NCBI RefSeq assembly: GCF_020782875.1
Contig: NZ_JAJGBN010000004.1
Span: forward strand, 310,001-374,000
Origin: Allomuricauda sp. M10
GTDB taxonomy: Bacteria; Bacteroidota; Bacteroidia; Flavobacteriales; Flavobacteriaceae
Length of the DNA stretch: 64,000 nucleotides
Direction: 5' to 3'
Within the stretch, counting starts at the first letter, position 1, and each line of letters begins with the position of its first letter. Both the position numbers and the translations under genes were made by a program. The notes below the pieces were generated by a model. The model was given only the letters and a program-made list of their open reading frames with translations. It was not told the origin of the DNA and did no database searches. Shown piece by piece: positions 46,145 to 54,948 of the stretch.

Positions 46145-46168
46145 TGACCAATTTTTGTTCCAAAACCA

Positions 46169-47197
46169 GTGACCGATACAAAAAAATATATTCTTGCGAT
46201 AGAATCATCCTGCGATGACACTTCGGCTGCCGTTCTTTGCCATACAAATGTACTGAGCAATGTAGTGGCAACGCAAGAAATCCACAAGCAATATGGAGGT
46301 GTTGTCCCAGAGTTGGCTTCTAGGGCTCATCAACAAAACATAGTTCCCGTGGTGCACCAGGCCTTGGCCAAAGCAAATATCGACAAAAAAGAACTATCCG
46401 CCATAGCATTTACACGAGGTCCAGGATTGATGGGTTCCTTGCTCGTTGGCACCTCATTTGCCAAGTCTTTGGCCTTGGGACTTGATATTCCCTTGATCGA
46501 GGTCAACCACATGGAAGCCCACATTTTGGCCCATTTTATTGAGGATGAGGAGCGATCCAAACCCACCTTCCCGTTTTTGGCCATGACCATTAGTGGGGGG
46601 CATACCCAGATTGTAAAAGTGACGGACCATTTTACTATGGAAGTCTTGGGTGAAACGTTGGATGATGCCGTAGGCGAGGCTTTTGACAAAAGTGCCAAGT
46701 TGATGGGACTGCCCTATCCCGGTGGTCCTTTGGTTGACAAATATGCCAAATTGGGAAACCCCAGTGCCTACGATTTTCCCAAACCGAAGGTGGACGGACT
46801 CAATTTCAGCTTTAGTGGGCTTAAGACCAGCATTCTTTACTTTTTGCAGCGAGAAACCCAGAAGGACCCGAAATTTGTGGAAGAAAACATCAACGATATC
46901 TGTGCCTCGGTACAACATACCATTTTAGAAATTTTGATGGAAAAACTGCAACTGGCCGTGAACCAAACCGGAATCACCCAAGTTGCCATTGGTGGTGGTG
47001 TTGCCGCCAACTCAGGGATTAGGGCCAGATTGAAGGAGGCCGAGGAAACCATGGGCTGGAAAACCTTTATTCCAAAATTTGAGTATTGTACCGATAATGC
47101 CGCCATGATCGGAATTGTTGGCTATCTTAAGTTCGAAAAAGGAAAGTTTACCGACCAAAGCGTGGCCGCCAAAGCCCGCTATGCCATCGGAAGCTAA
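46169..47197 (+). CDS. tsaD: tRNA N6-threonylcarbamoyladenosine biosynthesis protein TsaD
   Basis: A 342-residue Kae1/Qri7-family ATPase. It has ILAIESSCDDTSAAVL, the metal-binding HMEAHILAHF, FLAMTISGGHTQIVKV and CTDNAAMIGIVGYLKF. With TsaB, TsaC and TsaE it makes the t6A modification at position 37 of ANN-decoding tRNAs. The start is GTG at 46169; the ATG at 46144 is out of frame. It leads a plus-strand series with rsmE, the DUF4159 gene, the permease and the methyltransferase, and is divergent from tamB with only 71 bp between them. Confidence 0.96.
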   Translation: MTDTKKYILAIESSCDDTSAAVLCHTNVLSNVVATQEIHKQYGGVVPELASRAHQQNIVPVVHQALAKANIDKKELSAIAFTRGPGLMGSLLVGTSFAKSLALGLDIPLIEVNHMEAHILAHFIEDEERSKPTFPFLAMTISGGHTQIVKVTDHFTMEVLGETLDDAVGEAFDKSAKLMGLPYPGGPLVDKYAKLGNPSAYDFPKPKVDGLNFSFSGLKTSILYFLQRETQKDPKFVEENINDICASVQHTILEILMEKLQLAVNQTGITQVAIGGGVAANSGIRARLKEAEETMGWKTFIPKFEYCTDNAAMIGIVGYLKFEKGKFTDQSVAAKARYAIGS

Positions 47198-47216
47198 CCG
47201 AACAAAACCACAAACC

Positions 47217-47921
47217 ATGCAACTTTTCTATCATCCTACTTTGGACAGCAGTATCAAGCAGTTTGTTTTTCCGCCGGAAGAAAGCAAACATATTGCCAGG
47301 GTATTACGCAAATCCGAAGGGGACATTGTGCATATCACCAATGGAAAAGGGTATCTCTTTGAAGCTGAAATATTGGTGCCGGATCAAAAAAGATGTAAGG
47401 TCAACATCATTTCGGAACGCAAGTCCATTCCAAAAAGATACATCCTTCACATGGCGGTGGCCCCAACCAAAATGAACGACCGTTTTGAATGGTTCCTGGA
47501 AAAAGCCACTGAAATTGGAGTTGATGAAATCACACCCATCATTTGTGACCATTCCGAAAGGCAAACGGTTAAAATGGAGCGGATGGAACGGGTATTGCAA
47601 TCTGCCATGAAACAATCTTTGCAAACCGTGTTGCCCAAACTCAACGAAGCCATCTCCTTCAAGGAATTTATGGCAGTTGAAAATACAGGTCTCAAATTTA
47701 TCGCACATTGCGACGAAGGCGAGAAAATGGAACTCAAACGCAGGGTAATCGCCGATAGGGATACCACGATCATGATCGGCCCCGAAGGTGATTTTTCCAA
47801 AGACGAAATTGATGCAGCCAAGGCCAAGGGGTTTATTCCCATTTCACTGGGCAACAATCGGCTCAGAACAGAGACCGCTGCTATTGTGGCCTGTACCACT
47901 GTCAATGTGATCAACAGTTGA
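47217..47921 (+). CDS. rsmE: 16S rRNA (uracil(1498)-N(3))-methyltransferase
   Basis: A 234-residue SPOUT-class methyltransferase that modifies U1498 of 16S rRNA. It begins MQLFYHPTLDSSIKQFVFPP, the N-terminal RNA-binding PUA-like part, and ends with the SAM knot: IMIGPEGDFSKDEIDAAKAK and ISLGNNRLRTETAAIVA, both diagnostic. The open frame begins at 47115 inside tsaD, but ATG 47217 (19 bp after the tsaD stop) gives the normal length and family N-terminus. Confidence 0.93.
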   Translation: MQLFYHPTLDSSIKQFVFPPEESKHIARVLRKSEGDIVHITNGKGYLFEAEILVPDQKRCKVNIISERKSIPKRYILHMAVAPTKMNDRFEWFLEKATEIGVDEITPIICDHSERQTVKMERMERVLQSAMKQSLQTVLPKLNEAISFKEFMAVENTGLKFIAHCDEGEKMELKRRVIADRDTTIMIGPEGDFSKDEIDAAKAKGFIPISLGNNRLRTETAAIVACTTVNVINS

Positions 47922-47973
47922 TTTGATCCACAGCAATTCACTTTTGAACGGAATAGACTACATTTGAAAGGCA

Positions 47974-48636
47974 ATGCATTTTCACATGAGGCAAAACCTA
48001 TTCTTCATCCTTACTTTCTTTTCCACTTTGATGTTTAAAGTGGAAGCACAGGAAATTGCCGTTTTAAAGTATGGCGGTGGCGGGGATTGGTATTCCAACC
48101 CAACGGCCCTTCCCAATCTTATCCAGTTTTGCAATGCCAACATCGGCACCAGAATTACGTCCCAGCCCGAAACCGTAGAACCCGGGAGCGTTTCCCTTTT
48201 CAAGTATCCATTTGTGCATATGACTGGCCATGGCAATGTCTTTTTTACTGATGAAGAAGCTGAAAACCTTAGAACGTATCTGCTTTCCGGGGGTTTTCTT
48301 CACATCGATGACAACTATGGCATGGCACCTTACCTTAAAAGGGAATTGGAAAAAGTGTTTCCAGATAAACAGTTGGAAGAATTAGGAGCAGACCACCCCA
48401 TTTTTACCCAAAAATTTACATTTTCTGAAGGGTTGCCCAAGATTCATGAGCATGATGGAAAAAGACCCCAAGCCTTGGGTGTTTTTGATAAAGGTCGTTT
48501 GGTGCTTCTTTTTACCTTTGAATGTGATCTTGGTGATGGCTGGGAAGACCCTGCCGTTCACAACGACCCTGAAGATGTTAGGCAAAGAGCCCTTCAAATG
48601 GGAGCCAATATAGTGGAATACGCCTTTAAAAGCTGA
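47974..48636 (+). CDS. DUF4159 domain secreted protein
   Basis: A 220-residue protein with a signal peptide (LFFILTFFSTLMFKVEAQ). The mature part opens IAVLKYGGGGDWYSNPTALP and has GHGNVFFTDEEAENLRTYLL, GGFLHIDDNYGMAPYLKREL, LGADHPIF and an EHDGKRPQALG segment, the layout of DUF4159 (a glutamine-amidotransferase-like fold without obvious catalytic residues). Starts at 47974 (MHFHMRQN) or 47986 (MRQN) are both possible. A TACATTTG at 47959-47966 could be a promoter and would favour 47986. It is between rsmE and the permease gene (3 bp gap). Function unknown. Confidence 0.82.
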   Translation: MHFHMRQNLFFILTFFSTLMFKVEAQEIAVLKYGGGGDWYSNPTALPNLIQFCNANIGTRITSQPETVEPGSVSLFKYPFVHMTGHGNVFFTDEEAENLRTYLLSGGFLHIDDNYGMAPYLKRELEKVFPDKQLEELGADHPIFTQKFTFSEGLPKIHEHDGKRPQALGVFDKGRLVLLFTFECDLGDGWEDPAVHNDPEDVRQRALQMGANIVEYAFKS

Positions 48637-48639
48637 TAC

Positions 48640-49740
48640 ATGAATTCAAAGACCATTGCCAACGGAATCATTCGTGCCGTAGCCATCTTGGCCGCAGTTG
48701 TTTTGACCGCATATTTCTTTTATAAGATACAATCGGTATTGGCATATTTGGCCATTGCTGCCGTAATTGCGCTATTGGGAAGGCCCATTGTGCTTTTCCT
48801 AAGAAGACGGTTGAAATTTCCCAATACCTTGGCCGTAGTGGTTACCATGATTTTTATGCTTGCCATTTTCTTGGGGATTCTTTCCCTTTTTATTCCGCTT
48901 ATTTCGGAACAGAGCAAAAACCTATCGTTGTTGGACATTGATGAGTTGAAATCGAACCTGAATACGCTTTACCTGCAAGGATTGGAATATTTTGGGGCTT
49001 CCAAGGGGAGTGTTGATAACCTTATCGAGGATGCCCACGTTGAGGAGAACGTGCTCAAAGGACTTGATCTAGGTTTCATTCCCAATTTCTTGAACTCTTT
49101 GGTCAACGCTTTGAGCAGTTTTAGCATTGGGTTGTTTTCCGTTTTGTTCATTTCCTTTTTCTTTTTGAAGGATAGCAATTTGTTCCAAAACGGAATGTTG
49201 ACTTTTGTACCGGATGATAAGGAAAGTAAACTGGTAAAATCCATAGACAAGATCAACGGTTTGCTCTCCCGATATTTTGCAGGCATCCTACTGCAACTTT
49301 TTATTTTGTTTGTTATTTATACCATAGCACTCCTCATTGTGGGAGTAGAAAATGCCATCGTGATCGCCTTCCTTTGTGCCTTGTTCAACATCATTCCTTA
49401 CGTGGGTCCGATCATTGGTGGAGTGATCATGATCACCCTTACCATGACCGGTTCCTTGGGCGAGGATTTCAGTACTGTAATTTTACCAAAAGCCTTTTAT
49501 GTTTTGATCGGTTTGACCATAGGTCAGCTGGTCGATAATTTCTTTTCCCAGCCCTTTATTTTTTCTACCAGTGTTAAATCCCATCCGCTGGAAATCTTCT
49601 TGGTCATCATCATTGCCGGACTCCTTTTTGGGGTGGTTGGAATGGTAGTTGCCGTGCCGGGATATACCGCAATAAAGGTAATTTTGAAGGAATTTTTAGC
49701 TGAAAACCCCTTCGTGAAGAAATTGACCAAAAACTTATAG
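48640..49740 (+). CDS. AI-2E family transporter (PerM/YdiK-like)
   Basis: A 366-residue inner-membrane protein with about eight hydrophobic segments and a central hydrophilic section (residues about 90-150). Family marks are AYLAIAAVIALLGRPIVLFL, ISFFFLKDSNLFQNGML, FLCALFNIIPYVGPIIGGVI and IGQLVDNFFSQPFIFSTSVK. The family includes sodium/proton antiporters and candidate autoinducer-2 exporters; which applies here is not visible. It starts 3 bp after the DUF4159 gene and ends 7 bp before the methyltransferase, so it is within an operon. Confidence 0.88.
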   Translation: MNSKTIANGIIRAVAILAAVVLTAYFFYKIQSVLAYLAIAAVIALLGRPIVLFLRRRLKFPNTLAVVVTMIFMLAIFLGILSLFIPLISEQSKNLSLLDIDELKSNLNTLYLQGLEYFGASKGSVDNLIEDAHVEENVLKGLDLGFIPNFLNSLVNALSSFSIGLFSVLFISFFFLKDSNLFQNGMLTFVPDDKESKLVKSIDKINGLLSRYFAGILLQLFILFVIYTIALLIVGVENAIVIAFLCALFNIIPYVGPIIGGVIMITLTMTGSLGEDFSTVILPKAFYVLIGLTIGQLVDNFFSQPFIFSTSVKSHPLEIFLVIIIAGLLFGVVGMVVAVPGYTAIKVILKEFLAENPFVKKLTKNL

Positions 49741-49747
49741 CATCAGT

Positions 49748-50926
49748 TTGAATAAATTGATATTACATACTGGTGTACAGCATTTTATACTTGAAAATCA
49801 GGATACTGACATTATGTCGGTTTTGTTGAAAAACCAGCAATTTGAAGGTATTTCCCAGAAAGAACTAGCAGAACAACTGGAGTCCCGAAAAAAATGTCAG
49901 GAGAAGCTCCCCACCTGGTTCCAATCCAAAGGTATTTACTACCCCAATAAACTGAATATTGAACAGACCAGTTCCGAGGTTACGGCATTGTACAAATCAA
50001 GTTTGGTATACGGAAAAACGCTGTTAGACCTTACAGGTGGATTAGGGGTTGACTCCTATTTTTTTTCAAAGAAAATAGAGCAGGTTACCCATTGCGAAAT
50101 CAATCAAGATCTCAGTGAAATTGCCCGCCATGATTTTAAAATTTTAGGTCAGGAGAACATCGAATGTGTGTCTGAAGATGGTGTCACATTTTTACAAAAA
50201 ACGGGACAACATTTTGATTGGATCTATGTGGACCCATCAAGACGAAACGATAAAACAGGAAAGGTATTTTTATTGAAAGATTGCTTTCCCGATCTTACGC
50301 TTCATCTCGATATCATATTGCAAAAAACATCAAATGTCCTCATTAAAACATCTCCGCTGTTGGATATCAAACAGGGTATTTCGGAACTCAAATTTGTAAA
50401 GGAAGTACATGTATTGGCCACCCAAAATGAGGTGAAAGAACTTTTGTTCGTCATTGAAAAAGGATATGAAGGTGACATTAGAATCAAGACGGCAAATATT
50501 CTCCAAGGCCAAAAAGATGAGTTCCATTTCAATCTATTGGAAGAAGAAAATGCGCCTTTGGAATTGGGCGAGCCGTCAACTTACCTGTACGAACCCAATG
50601 CGGCCATTTTAAAATCAGGAGGGTTTAAGATTATTGGAAATGTTTTTCAACTTCAAAAGTTACATCCTCATTCCCATTTATATACTTCGGCCAAACTAAT
50701 GGACTTCCCAGGAAGACGGTTCAAAATTAATGACACGTTTCCTTACTCTAAAAAAACATTGAAATCCTTCAATGCATCAAAGGCTAATATTACCACTAGA
50801 AACTTTCCTATTGCGGTTGCAGAACTTAGGAAGAAACACAAAATTTCCGATGGTGGGAATCATTACCTCTTTTTCACCAAAAACATGGAGGGGGATTTGA
50901 TGGTATTGGCTTGCGAAAAAGCTTAA
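49748..50926 (+). CDS. Class I SAM-dependent methyltransferase with THUMP-like domain
   Basis: A 392-residue protein. The N-terminal region is helical (ILENQDTDIMSVLLKNQQFE). The Rossmann methyltransferase core has KTLLDLTGGLGVDSYFFSKK for SAM binding, HCEINQDLSEIARHDF and DWIYVDPSRRNDKTGKVFLL. The C-terminal part (AKLMDFPGRRFKI, ITTRNFPIAVAELRKK) is the THUMP-like domain of this family. It is probably an RNA methyltransferase; the target is unknown. The start is TTG at 49748. Its end overlaps the convergent hydrolase gene by 4 bp. Confidence 0.82.
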   Translation: MNKLILHTGVQHFILENQDTDIMSVLLKNQQFEGISQKELAEQLESRKKCQEKLPTWFQSKGIYYPNKLNIEQTSSEVTALYKSSLVYGKTLLDLTGGLGVDSYFFSKKIEQVTHCEINQDLSEIARHDFKILGQENIECVSEDGVTFLQKTGQHFDWIYVDPSRRNDKTGKVFLLKDCFPDLTLHLDIILQKTSNVLIKTSPLLDIKQGISELKFVKEVHVLATQNEVKELLFVIEKGYEGDIRIKTANILQGQKDEFHFNLLEEENAPLELGEPSTYLYEPNAAILKSGGFKIIGNVFQLQKLHPHSHLYTSAKLMDFPGRRFKINDTFPYSKKTLKSFNASKANITTRNFPIAVAELRKKHKISDGGNHYLFFTKNMEGDLMVLACEKA

Positions 50927-51849
50927 TCCAGATGCTCCACCCAATCAAAAAACACATTGATCCAACCACGTAGCACCGAATCATGCAATGCCAAGGAAAA
51001 ACCGTGCCCACCATGGGGGTACACATGCAAAGCCGAAGGAATTCCATATTCCTGAAGTGCCCTAAAAAATAGGATGCTATTCTCTACGGGGACTGCTCCA
51101 TCATCGGCCGCATGGATCAAAAACGTGGGAGGCGTGTCTTTATTCACATGCTTTTCATTGGATAAGTAATCGATTTGTGCCTGGGTAGGGTTTTCTCCCA
51201 CCAAAGATTTCCTTGAGCCAGTATGTGTGCTCACCTCACCAAGCGTTATCACAGGATAGACCAAAGCCAAAAAATCGGGGCGGGCACTTAAATCATCTGC
51301 TTCATCTTGACGGGGATACACCTTTTCATTATAGTGTGTGCCCAAAGTGGATGCCAAATGGCCTCCAGCGGAAAATCCCATCACACCAATTTTATTGGGA
51401 GCAATGCCCCAATCTTCTGCATTTTTTCTGACCATACGGATGGCACGCTGGGCATCTTGCAAGGGAACCACATTTTTGTCTTTGGTGATGGAATTGGACC
51501 ATGGCAAGCGATATTTCACCACTATACCAGCTATTCCTTTGGCATTTAAAGCCTTGGCTATATCCGTTCCTTCCCAATCATATGCCAATCCGCTATATCC
51601 ACCTCCAGGAAAAATAACCACCGCCTGACCGGTAGCAATGCGTTTATTTGGGAGATAAACTTCGATAGTCGGCACTTGCACGTCGGTGATCCAAATGATT
51701 CCGTCATTATTGAAGGCCGACACTTCCTTTTCATCCGTTTCCTTTTGATTGGGGATTTCTTTGGGCCATAGGGGCATAATGGCCTGTTGGGCAGAAATTT
51801 GCGTTGCAACCATCACTATTAAAATTGGAAAAACCTTGAAAAACTTCAT
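50923..51849 (-). CDS. Secreted alpha/beta hydrolase (BD-FAE-like esterase)
   Basis: A 308-residue hydrolase with a signal peptide (FFKVFPILIVMVATQISAQQ). It has the oxyanion loop VIFPGGGYSGLAYDWEG, the nucleophile elbow VMGFSAGGHLASTLG, the catalytic Asp in IHAADDGAVPVENS and the His in HVYPHGGHGFSLALHD. Relatives are acetyl-xylan or feruloyl esterases and carboxylesterases. ATG 51849 starts the signal peptide 11 bp after the dipeptidase stop; the frame to 51882 would overlap that gene. It closes the minus-strand half of the D-peptide cluster. Substrate unknown, perhaps an acyl group on a cell-wall or external glycan. Confidence 0.85.
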   Translation of the reverse strand: MKFFKVFPILIVMVATQISAQQAIMPLWPKEIPNQKETDEKEVSAFNNDGIIWITDVQVPTIEVYLPNKRIATGQAVVIFPGGGYSGLAYDWEGTDIAKALNAKGIAGIVVKYRLPWSNSITKDKNVVPLQDAQRAIRMVRKNAEDWGIAPNKIGVMGFSAGGHLASTLGTHYNEKVYPRQDEADDLSARPDFLALVYPVITLGEVSTHTGSRKSLVGENPTQAQIDYLSNEKHVNKDTPPTFLIHAADDGAVPVENSILFFRALQEYGIPSALHVYPHGGHGFSLALHDSVLRGWINVFFDWVEHLD

Positions 51850-51860
51850 CTTTAGTTTGT

Positions 51861-52583
51861 TTATTGATCCGTACAATCCCATTTGAAATTCGCGACCTTG
51901 TCATTGGATCCCGCGGAAAGGTTATAGTGCCACCACTCCGTCCTAATGGACCAGAACCCGTGGGCTTCCATGGTTTCCTTCAACAGTTTTCGATTGTCCA
52001 AAATTTCCTTGGGAAGATCGAAATTATCATGATAGGCACGCTTCGCAAAAAAATCAAAGTCGGTTCCCATATCCAGTTCCTTTCCATCCAAATCCACCAA
52101 GGTAATATCGACTGCACCGCCTTTGTTATGGATGGATCCTTTTACGGGATCGGCAACATATTGGGGATTGGGGACAATTTTCCACATTTTATATTGAACC
52201 GAGTTGGGTCGGTAGCAATCATAAAACTTGATCTTGGCCCCATGTTTCAAGAATTCCTTATTGGCCTCGATCAAGGCCTTTGCGGTTTTTACCCGAGTAT
52301 AGCATTCGGCGCAATCGTACACCTTGGCCTTTAGAAAATTATTCTCTGTGGCGTACCGAAGATCATAGGCGAAATCGTCACTAAAATCAGCCAAACGCAC
52401 AAAAGTGGTGTCGGCCAAACCATCAAAAGTCTTAAATGTTTTTTGCTGAATTACTGGAACCGAATCAACAACTATCTCCTGCTCCATTTCAATATTGGAA
52501 TCTTGTTTCTCAGGAGTTTTTTCTCGACATGAAACTGCCAAGCACACACCTACAACCAAGGGCAAATATCTTAAATATGTCAT
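51861..52583 (-). CDS. VanX/DdpX-like D-alanyl-D-alanine dipeptidase (lipoprotein)
   Basis: A 240-residue M15D peptidase. The N-terminus is a lipoprotein signal (PLVVGVCLAVSCREK). The zinc site is visible as SIHNKGGAVDITLVD (SxHxxGxAxD) and EWWHYNL; the Arg-containing KIKFYDCYRPNSVQYKMW precedes it. These are the marks of enzymes that cut D-Ala-D-Ala. As a lipoprotein it should act in the periplasm, facing dipeptide released from cell walls; cytoplasmic VanX acts on the precursor instead. ATG 52583 overlaps the TGA of the upstream hydrolase (ATGA). No vanA, vanH or vanRS genes are in the window, so nutrient salvage is more likely than vancomycin resistance. Confidence 0.88.
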   Translation of the reverse strand: MTYLRYLPLVVGVCLAVSCREKTPEKQDSNIEMEQEIVVDSVPVIQQKTFKTFDGLADTTFVRLADFSDDFAYDLRYATENNFLKAKVYDCAECYTRVKTAKALIEANKEFLKHGAKIKFYDCYRPNSVQYKMWKIVPNPQYVADPVKGSIHNKGGAVDITLVDLDGKELDMGTDFDFFAKRAYHDNFDLPKEILDNRKLLKETMEAHGFWSIRTEWWHYNLSAGSNDKVANFKWDCTDQ

Positions 52584-53308
52584 TTCAATCTTTTTTGTTT
52601 GGCCATCCAAGTGTACAGGGAATCGGTGGTATAGGCCCTATCCCAAGCATTGTGCCCCACTCCTTTGTATCTAGTATATTGGACTTGGTAACCCATTTCT
52701 TTCAATTTTTTCACCATCTGATCCGATTCTTCCACATTGATAACCTCATCTTGGTCACCATGAAAAACCCAAATGGGCAAATCCTTATCTATCCAATGGG
52801 CATAGGGTAAAGGTGCCATACCACATACTACAGCGAGCGCGGCAAACTTTTCAGGATATTGGGTGGCGAGTTCCCATGCGGCACTGCCTCCCCTGCTCAA
52901 ACCAGTCAGGTAAATTCTTTTTTTATCCACGCGGTTGTTGTCCGTTACCGAATCCAACAATTGCATCACAGCTTGGGTATTCCACCATTTTTTTTCATGA
53001 GGATTTTGGGGAGCCAATATCAAAAATGGAAATTGTTTTCCTTCCACCAAGAGTCTGGGCGGTCCGGTCTCCTTTATTTCCTTTACATCTCGACCTGATT
53101 CACCTCCGCCATGTAAAAACAACAACAATCCAAAGTTTTCAGTAGGGGACGAAAAATAATTTTCAGGATAATACAGGTAATATTTTAGGTCTTCTTTGGT
53201 AACAGTTTCCAATTCGTCCTGAATCAAATGGGATTGAGCGGAACATGCCTGAAGTAAAAAAACTGCGCTTAAAAGAATAACACTCTTTATATAAATCTTT
53301 ATCGGCAT
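52580..53308 (-). CDS. Alpha/beta hydrolase lipoprotein (prolyl-oligopeptidase or carboxylesterase-like)
   Basis: A 242-residue lipoprotein (signal VILLSAVFLLQACSAQS). It shows LLLFLHGGGESGRDVKEIKE, the nucleophile motif YLTGLSRGGSAAWELATQYP, Asp in WVFHGDQDEVINVEESDQ and His in YKGVGHNAWDRAY, so the triad is complete. The fold matches the small esterase group with the LDNxxGxP-like 'predicted peptidase' members. ATG 53308 directly follows the upstream stop at 53310; the open frame to 53410 would run through that gene and lacks a signal peptide. It is translationally coupled to the VanX-like gene by an ATGA overlap. It could remove an ester from peptides or glycans. Confidence 0.82.
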   Translation of the reverse strand: MPIKIYIKSVILLSAVFLLQACSAQSHLIQDELETVTKEDLKYYLYYPENYFSSPTENFGLLLFLHGGGESGRDVKEIKETGPPRLLVEGKQFPFLILAPQNPHEKKWWNTQAVMQLLDSVTDNNRVDKKRIYLTGLSRGGSAAWELATQYPEKFAALAVVCGMAPLPYAHWIDKDLPIWVFHGDQDEVINVEESDQMVKKLKEMGYQVQYTRYKGVGHNAWDRAYTTDSLYTWMAKQKRLK

Positions 53309-53309
53309 C

Positions 53310-53831
53310 CTACAAAAGTTTATCCGCAATTTCTTTCCAGGTGTCCGCTCTTTCAAAATCGGTGGTATTGGTATTATGGGGAGACGTGAACAAAATGGAC
53401 CTGCCTTCAAAATTTATCAAGTTTTTGCTACGGTCATCAATGAGGATATCTCCCTTCAAAATAAATTTGTCTCCACATAAGATACGCTTTTGCCAAGGAA
53501 TGAAGGGAAAAAATTCATCCAGCCAATCCGATTTCTCACGCAAGGACTGCGGAAATTCCATGGCTGCGGAGGCAATATAAACATCGTGTTTTAGACTTAG
53601 TTCGCGCAGCACTTCCTGGCTATCAGGAATAATTCGTAAGTCCTTGAAGAATCCATCCCGTTGCGTGTGCTGTTTTATGGAAAGCTGGTGTTGTTCCGGA
53701 ACACATTGCCAGGCTTCCTTACCATAACAATCGGCAATTTGAAGATTGGCATTGAATTCTTGATTATAGATTTCGATATGGGCCATATAGGCATCGGCGA
53801 TGACCTCATCCATATCCACAAAAATGGTCAT
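53310..53831 (-). CDS. 5'-nucleotidase/5'(3')-deoxyribonucleotidase (HAD superfamily)
   Basis: A 173-residue small HAD phosphatase. The nucleophile motif is IFVDMDEVIADAY at the N-terminus, followed by the NT5C-like body (SQEVLRELSLKHDVYIASAA) and the third motif ILIDDRSKNLINF. It would dephosphorylate (deoxy)nucleoside 5'-monophosphates in the cytoplasm. It is the promoter-proximal gene of the minus-strand group and is divergent from the D-amino-acid aminotransferase gene across 228 bp; it has no obvious link to the other genes of the cluster. Confidence 0.85.
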   Translation of the reverse strand: MTIFVDMDEVIADAYMAHIEIYNQEFNANLQIADCYGKEAWQCVPEQHQLSIKQHTQRDGFFKDLRIIPDSQEVLRELSLKHDVYIASAAMEFPQSLREKSDWLDEFFPFIPWQKRILCGDKFILKGDILIDDRSKNLINFEGRSILFTSPHNTNTTDFERADTWKEIADKLL

Positions 53832-54059
53832 GTAATTTGTTTTGTGTGAAGTACGCTAAAACTTGGGGAAATTTCAAAAAAGTATCCTGAGAATTTGAAC
53901 AAGGAAAATGAATAATCTATTTGTTTTGATAAAAAGAGTGCTCATTTTTACCACATTCCCAAAACTTAAAATTACCACCCATTTAACGACTTTGCAGTGT
54001 TTTAATTTAATGAAATAACCGTTACCTTCACAGCTTATGACCAAAACCAACCCACGAAC

Positions 54060-54938
54060 ATGCTGCCCAAAGGTAATTTTCCTGCAAAGGTTTTTTTGAA
54101 CGGTGAAATTGTAACCAGTGAAAACGCCACCATTTCGGTTTTCGATCGTGGATTCCTTTTTGGGGATGGCATTTATGAGGTAATGGTGCAACTCGAAAAC
54201 GGCATTTTCTACAAAAAGGCCCATCTGGACCGACTACAGGAAAATCTCGTAAAAATTGGTATCGAGTATCAGGTGTCTGACCTGGAAAAAGAAATCGAAC
54301 CTTTATTGATCGCTTCCGGACTTGTGGACCAGCCCAGTCTTATCTACATGCAGGTTACCCGCGGTGTGGCACCCAGAAAGCATAGTTACCCAAAGGGTAC
54401 CCCCGCCACGGTGATGATATACGCCATACCCTTTCAAATGCCTTACATCAACCAAAAAAACATGCACGCCATTCTACAAACCGATTTTAGATGGCACCGC
54501 TGCGATATCAAATCCATTTCCCTATTGGGCAACATCATGACCAATGAGGCCGCCATGCTGGCCGGAACGGATGAGGCGGCTTTAGTTCGTGATGGCGTCA
54601 TTACCGAGGGATCACACACCAACATCTTTTTTGTCAAAGATGACACGGTGATCACCCATCCTGCCAACGAGCATATTTTGGATGGCATTACCCGAAAAAT
54701 AATTGTCAAGCTTTGTCAAGAACTGAATATCCCACTGGTGGAAAGAGGGATTTCCGTGGAAGAAATACCCACGATGGACGAAGCCTTTTTTACAGGCACT
54801 TCCACCCAGATAGCATCCATTGCCCAATTGGGTGAGCATACCTATCATGAACCCGAAAACTTTGGCCCCATAACCCGAAAACTGCAGGAAGTCCTTGCTG
54901 CCCTTAAAGAAATTGACACTTCTGAAGTGACCTTATAA
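54060..54938 (+). CDS. dat: D-amino-acid aminotransferase (class IV)
   Basis: A 292-residue PLP enzyme. It has VFDRGFLFGDGIYEVM at the N-terminus, the RGVAPRKHSYP segment with the Arg/His pair that binds the D-amino-acid carboxylate (the DAAT mark), the PLP lysine in DIKSISLLGNIMTNEAA and TEGSHTNIFFV. Together these favour D-alanine transaminase over branched-chain aminotransferase. It moves the amino group between D-alanine and 2-oxoglutarate to give D-glutamate and pyruvate. It could feed wall synthesis or, in this cluster, degrade released D-amino acids. Followed by the deacylase gene after 10 bp. Confidence 0.88.
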   Translation: MLPKGNFPAKVFLNGEIVTSENATISVFDRGFLFGDGIYEVMVQLENGIFYKKAHLDRLQENLVKIGIEYQVSDLEKEIEPLLIASGLVDQPSLIYMQVTRGVAPRKHSYPKGTPATVMIYAIPFQMPYINQKNMHAILQTDFRWHRCDIKSISLLGNIMTNEAAMLAGTDEAALVRDGVITEGSHTNIFFVKDDTVITHPANEHILDGITRKIIVKLCQELNIPLVERGISVEEIPTMDEAFFTGTSTQIASIAQLGEHTYHEPENFGPITRKLQEVLAALKEIDTSEVTL

Positions 54939-54948
54939 AAATGTAATT

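Noticed and set aside
47115..47216. Upstream extension of rsmE into tsaD
   Set aside because: The extra 34 residues overlap tsaD in another frame; RsmE family members begin at the ATG 47217.
51861..52583. Vancomycin-resistance role for the VanX-like gene
   Set aside because: No vanA, vanH or vanRS genes are in the window, and the lipoprotein signal places it outside the cytoplasm.
53311..53410. Upstream extension of the alpha/beta hydrolase lipoprotein
   Set aside because: It would run through the nucleotidase gene and hide the lipoprotein signal peptide that starts at 53308.
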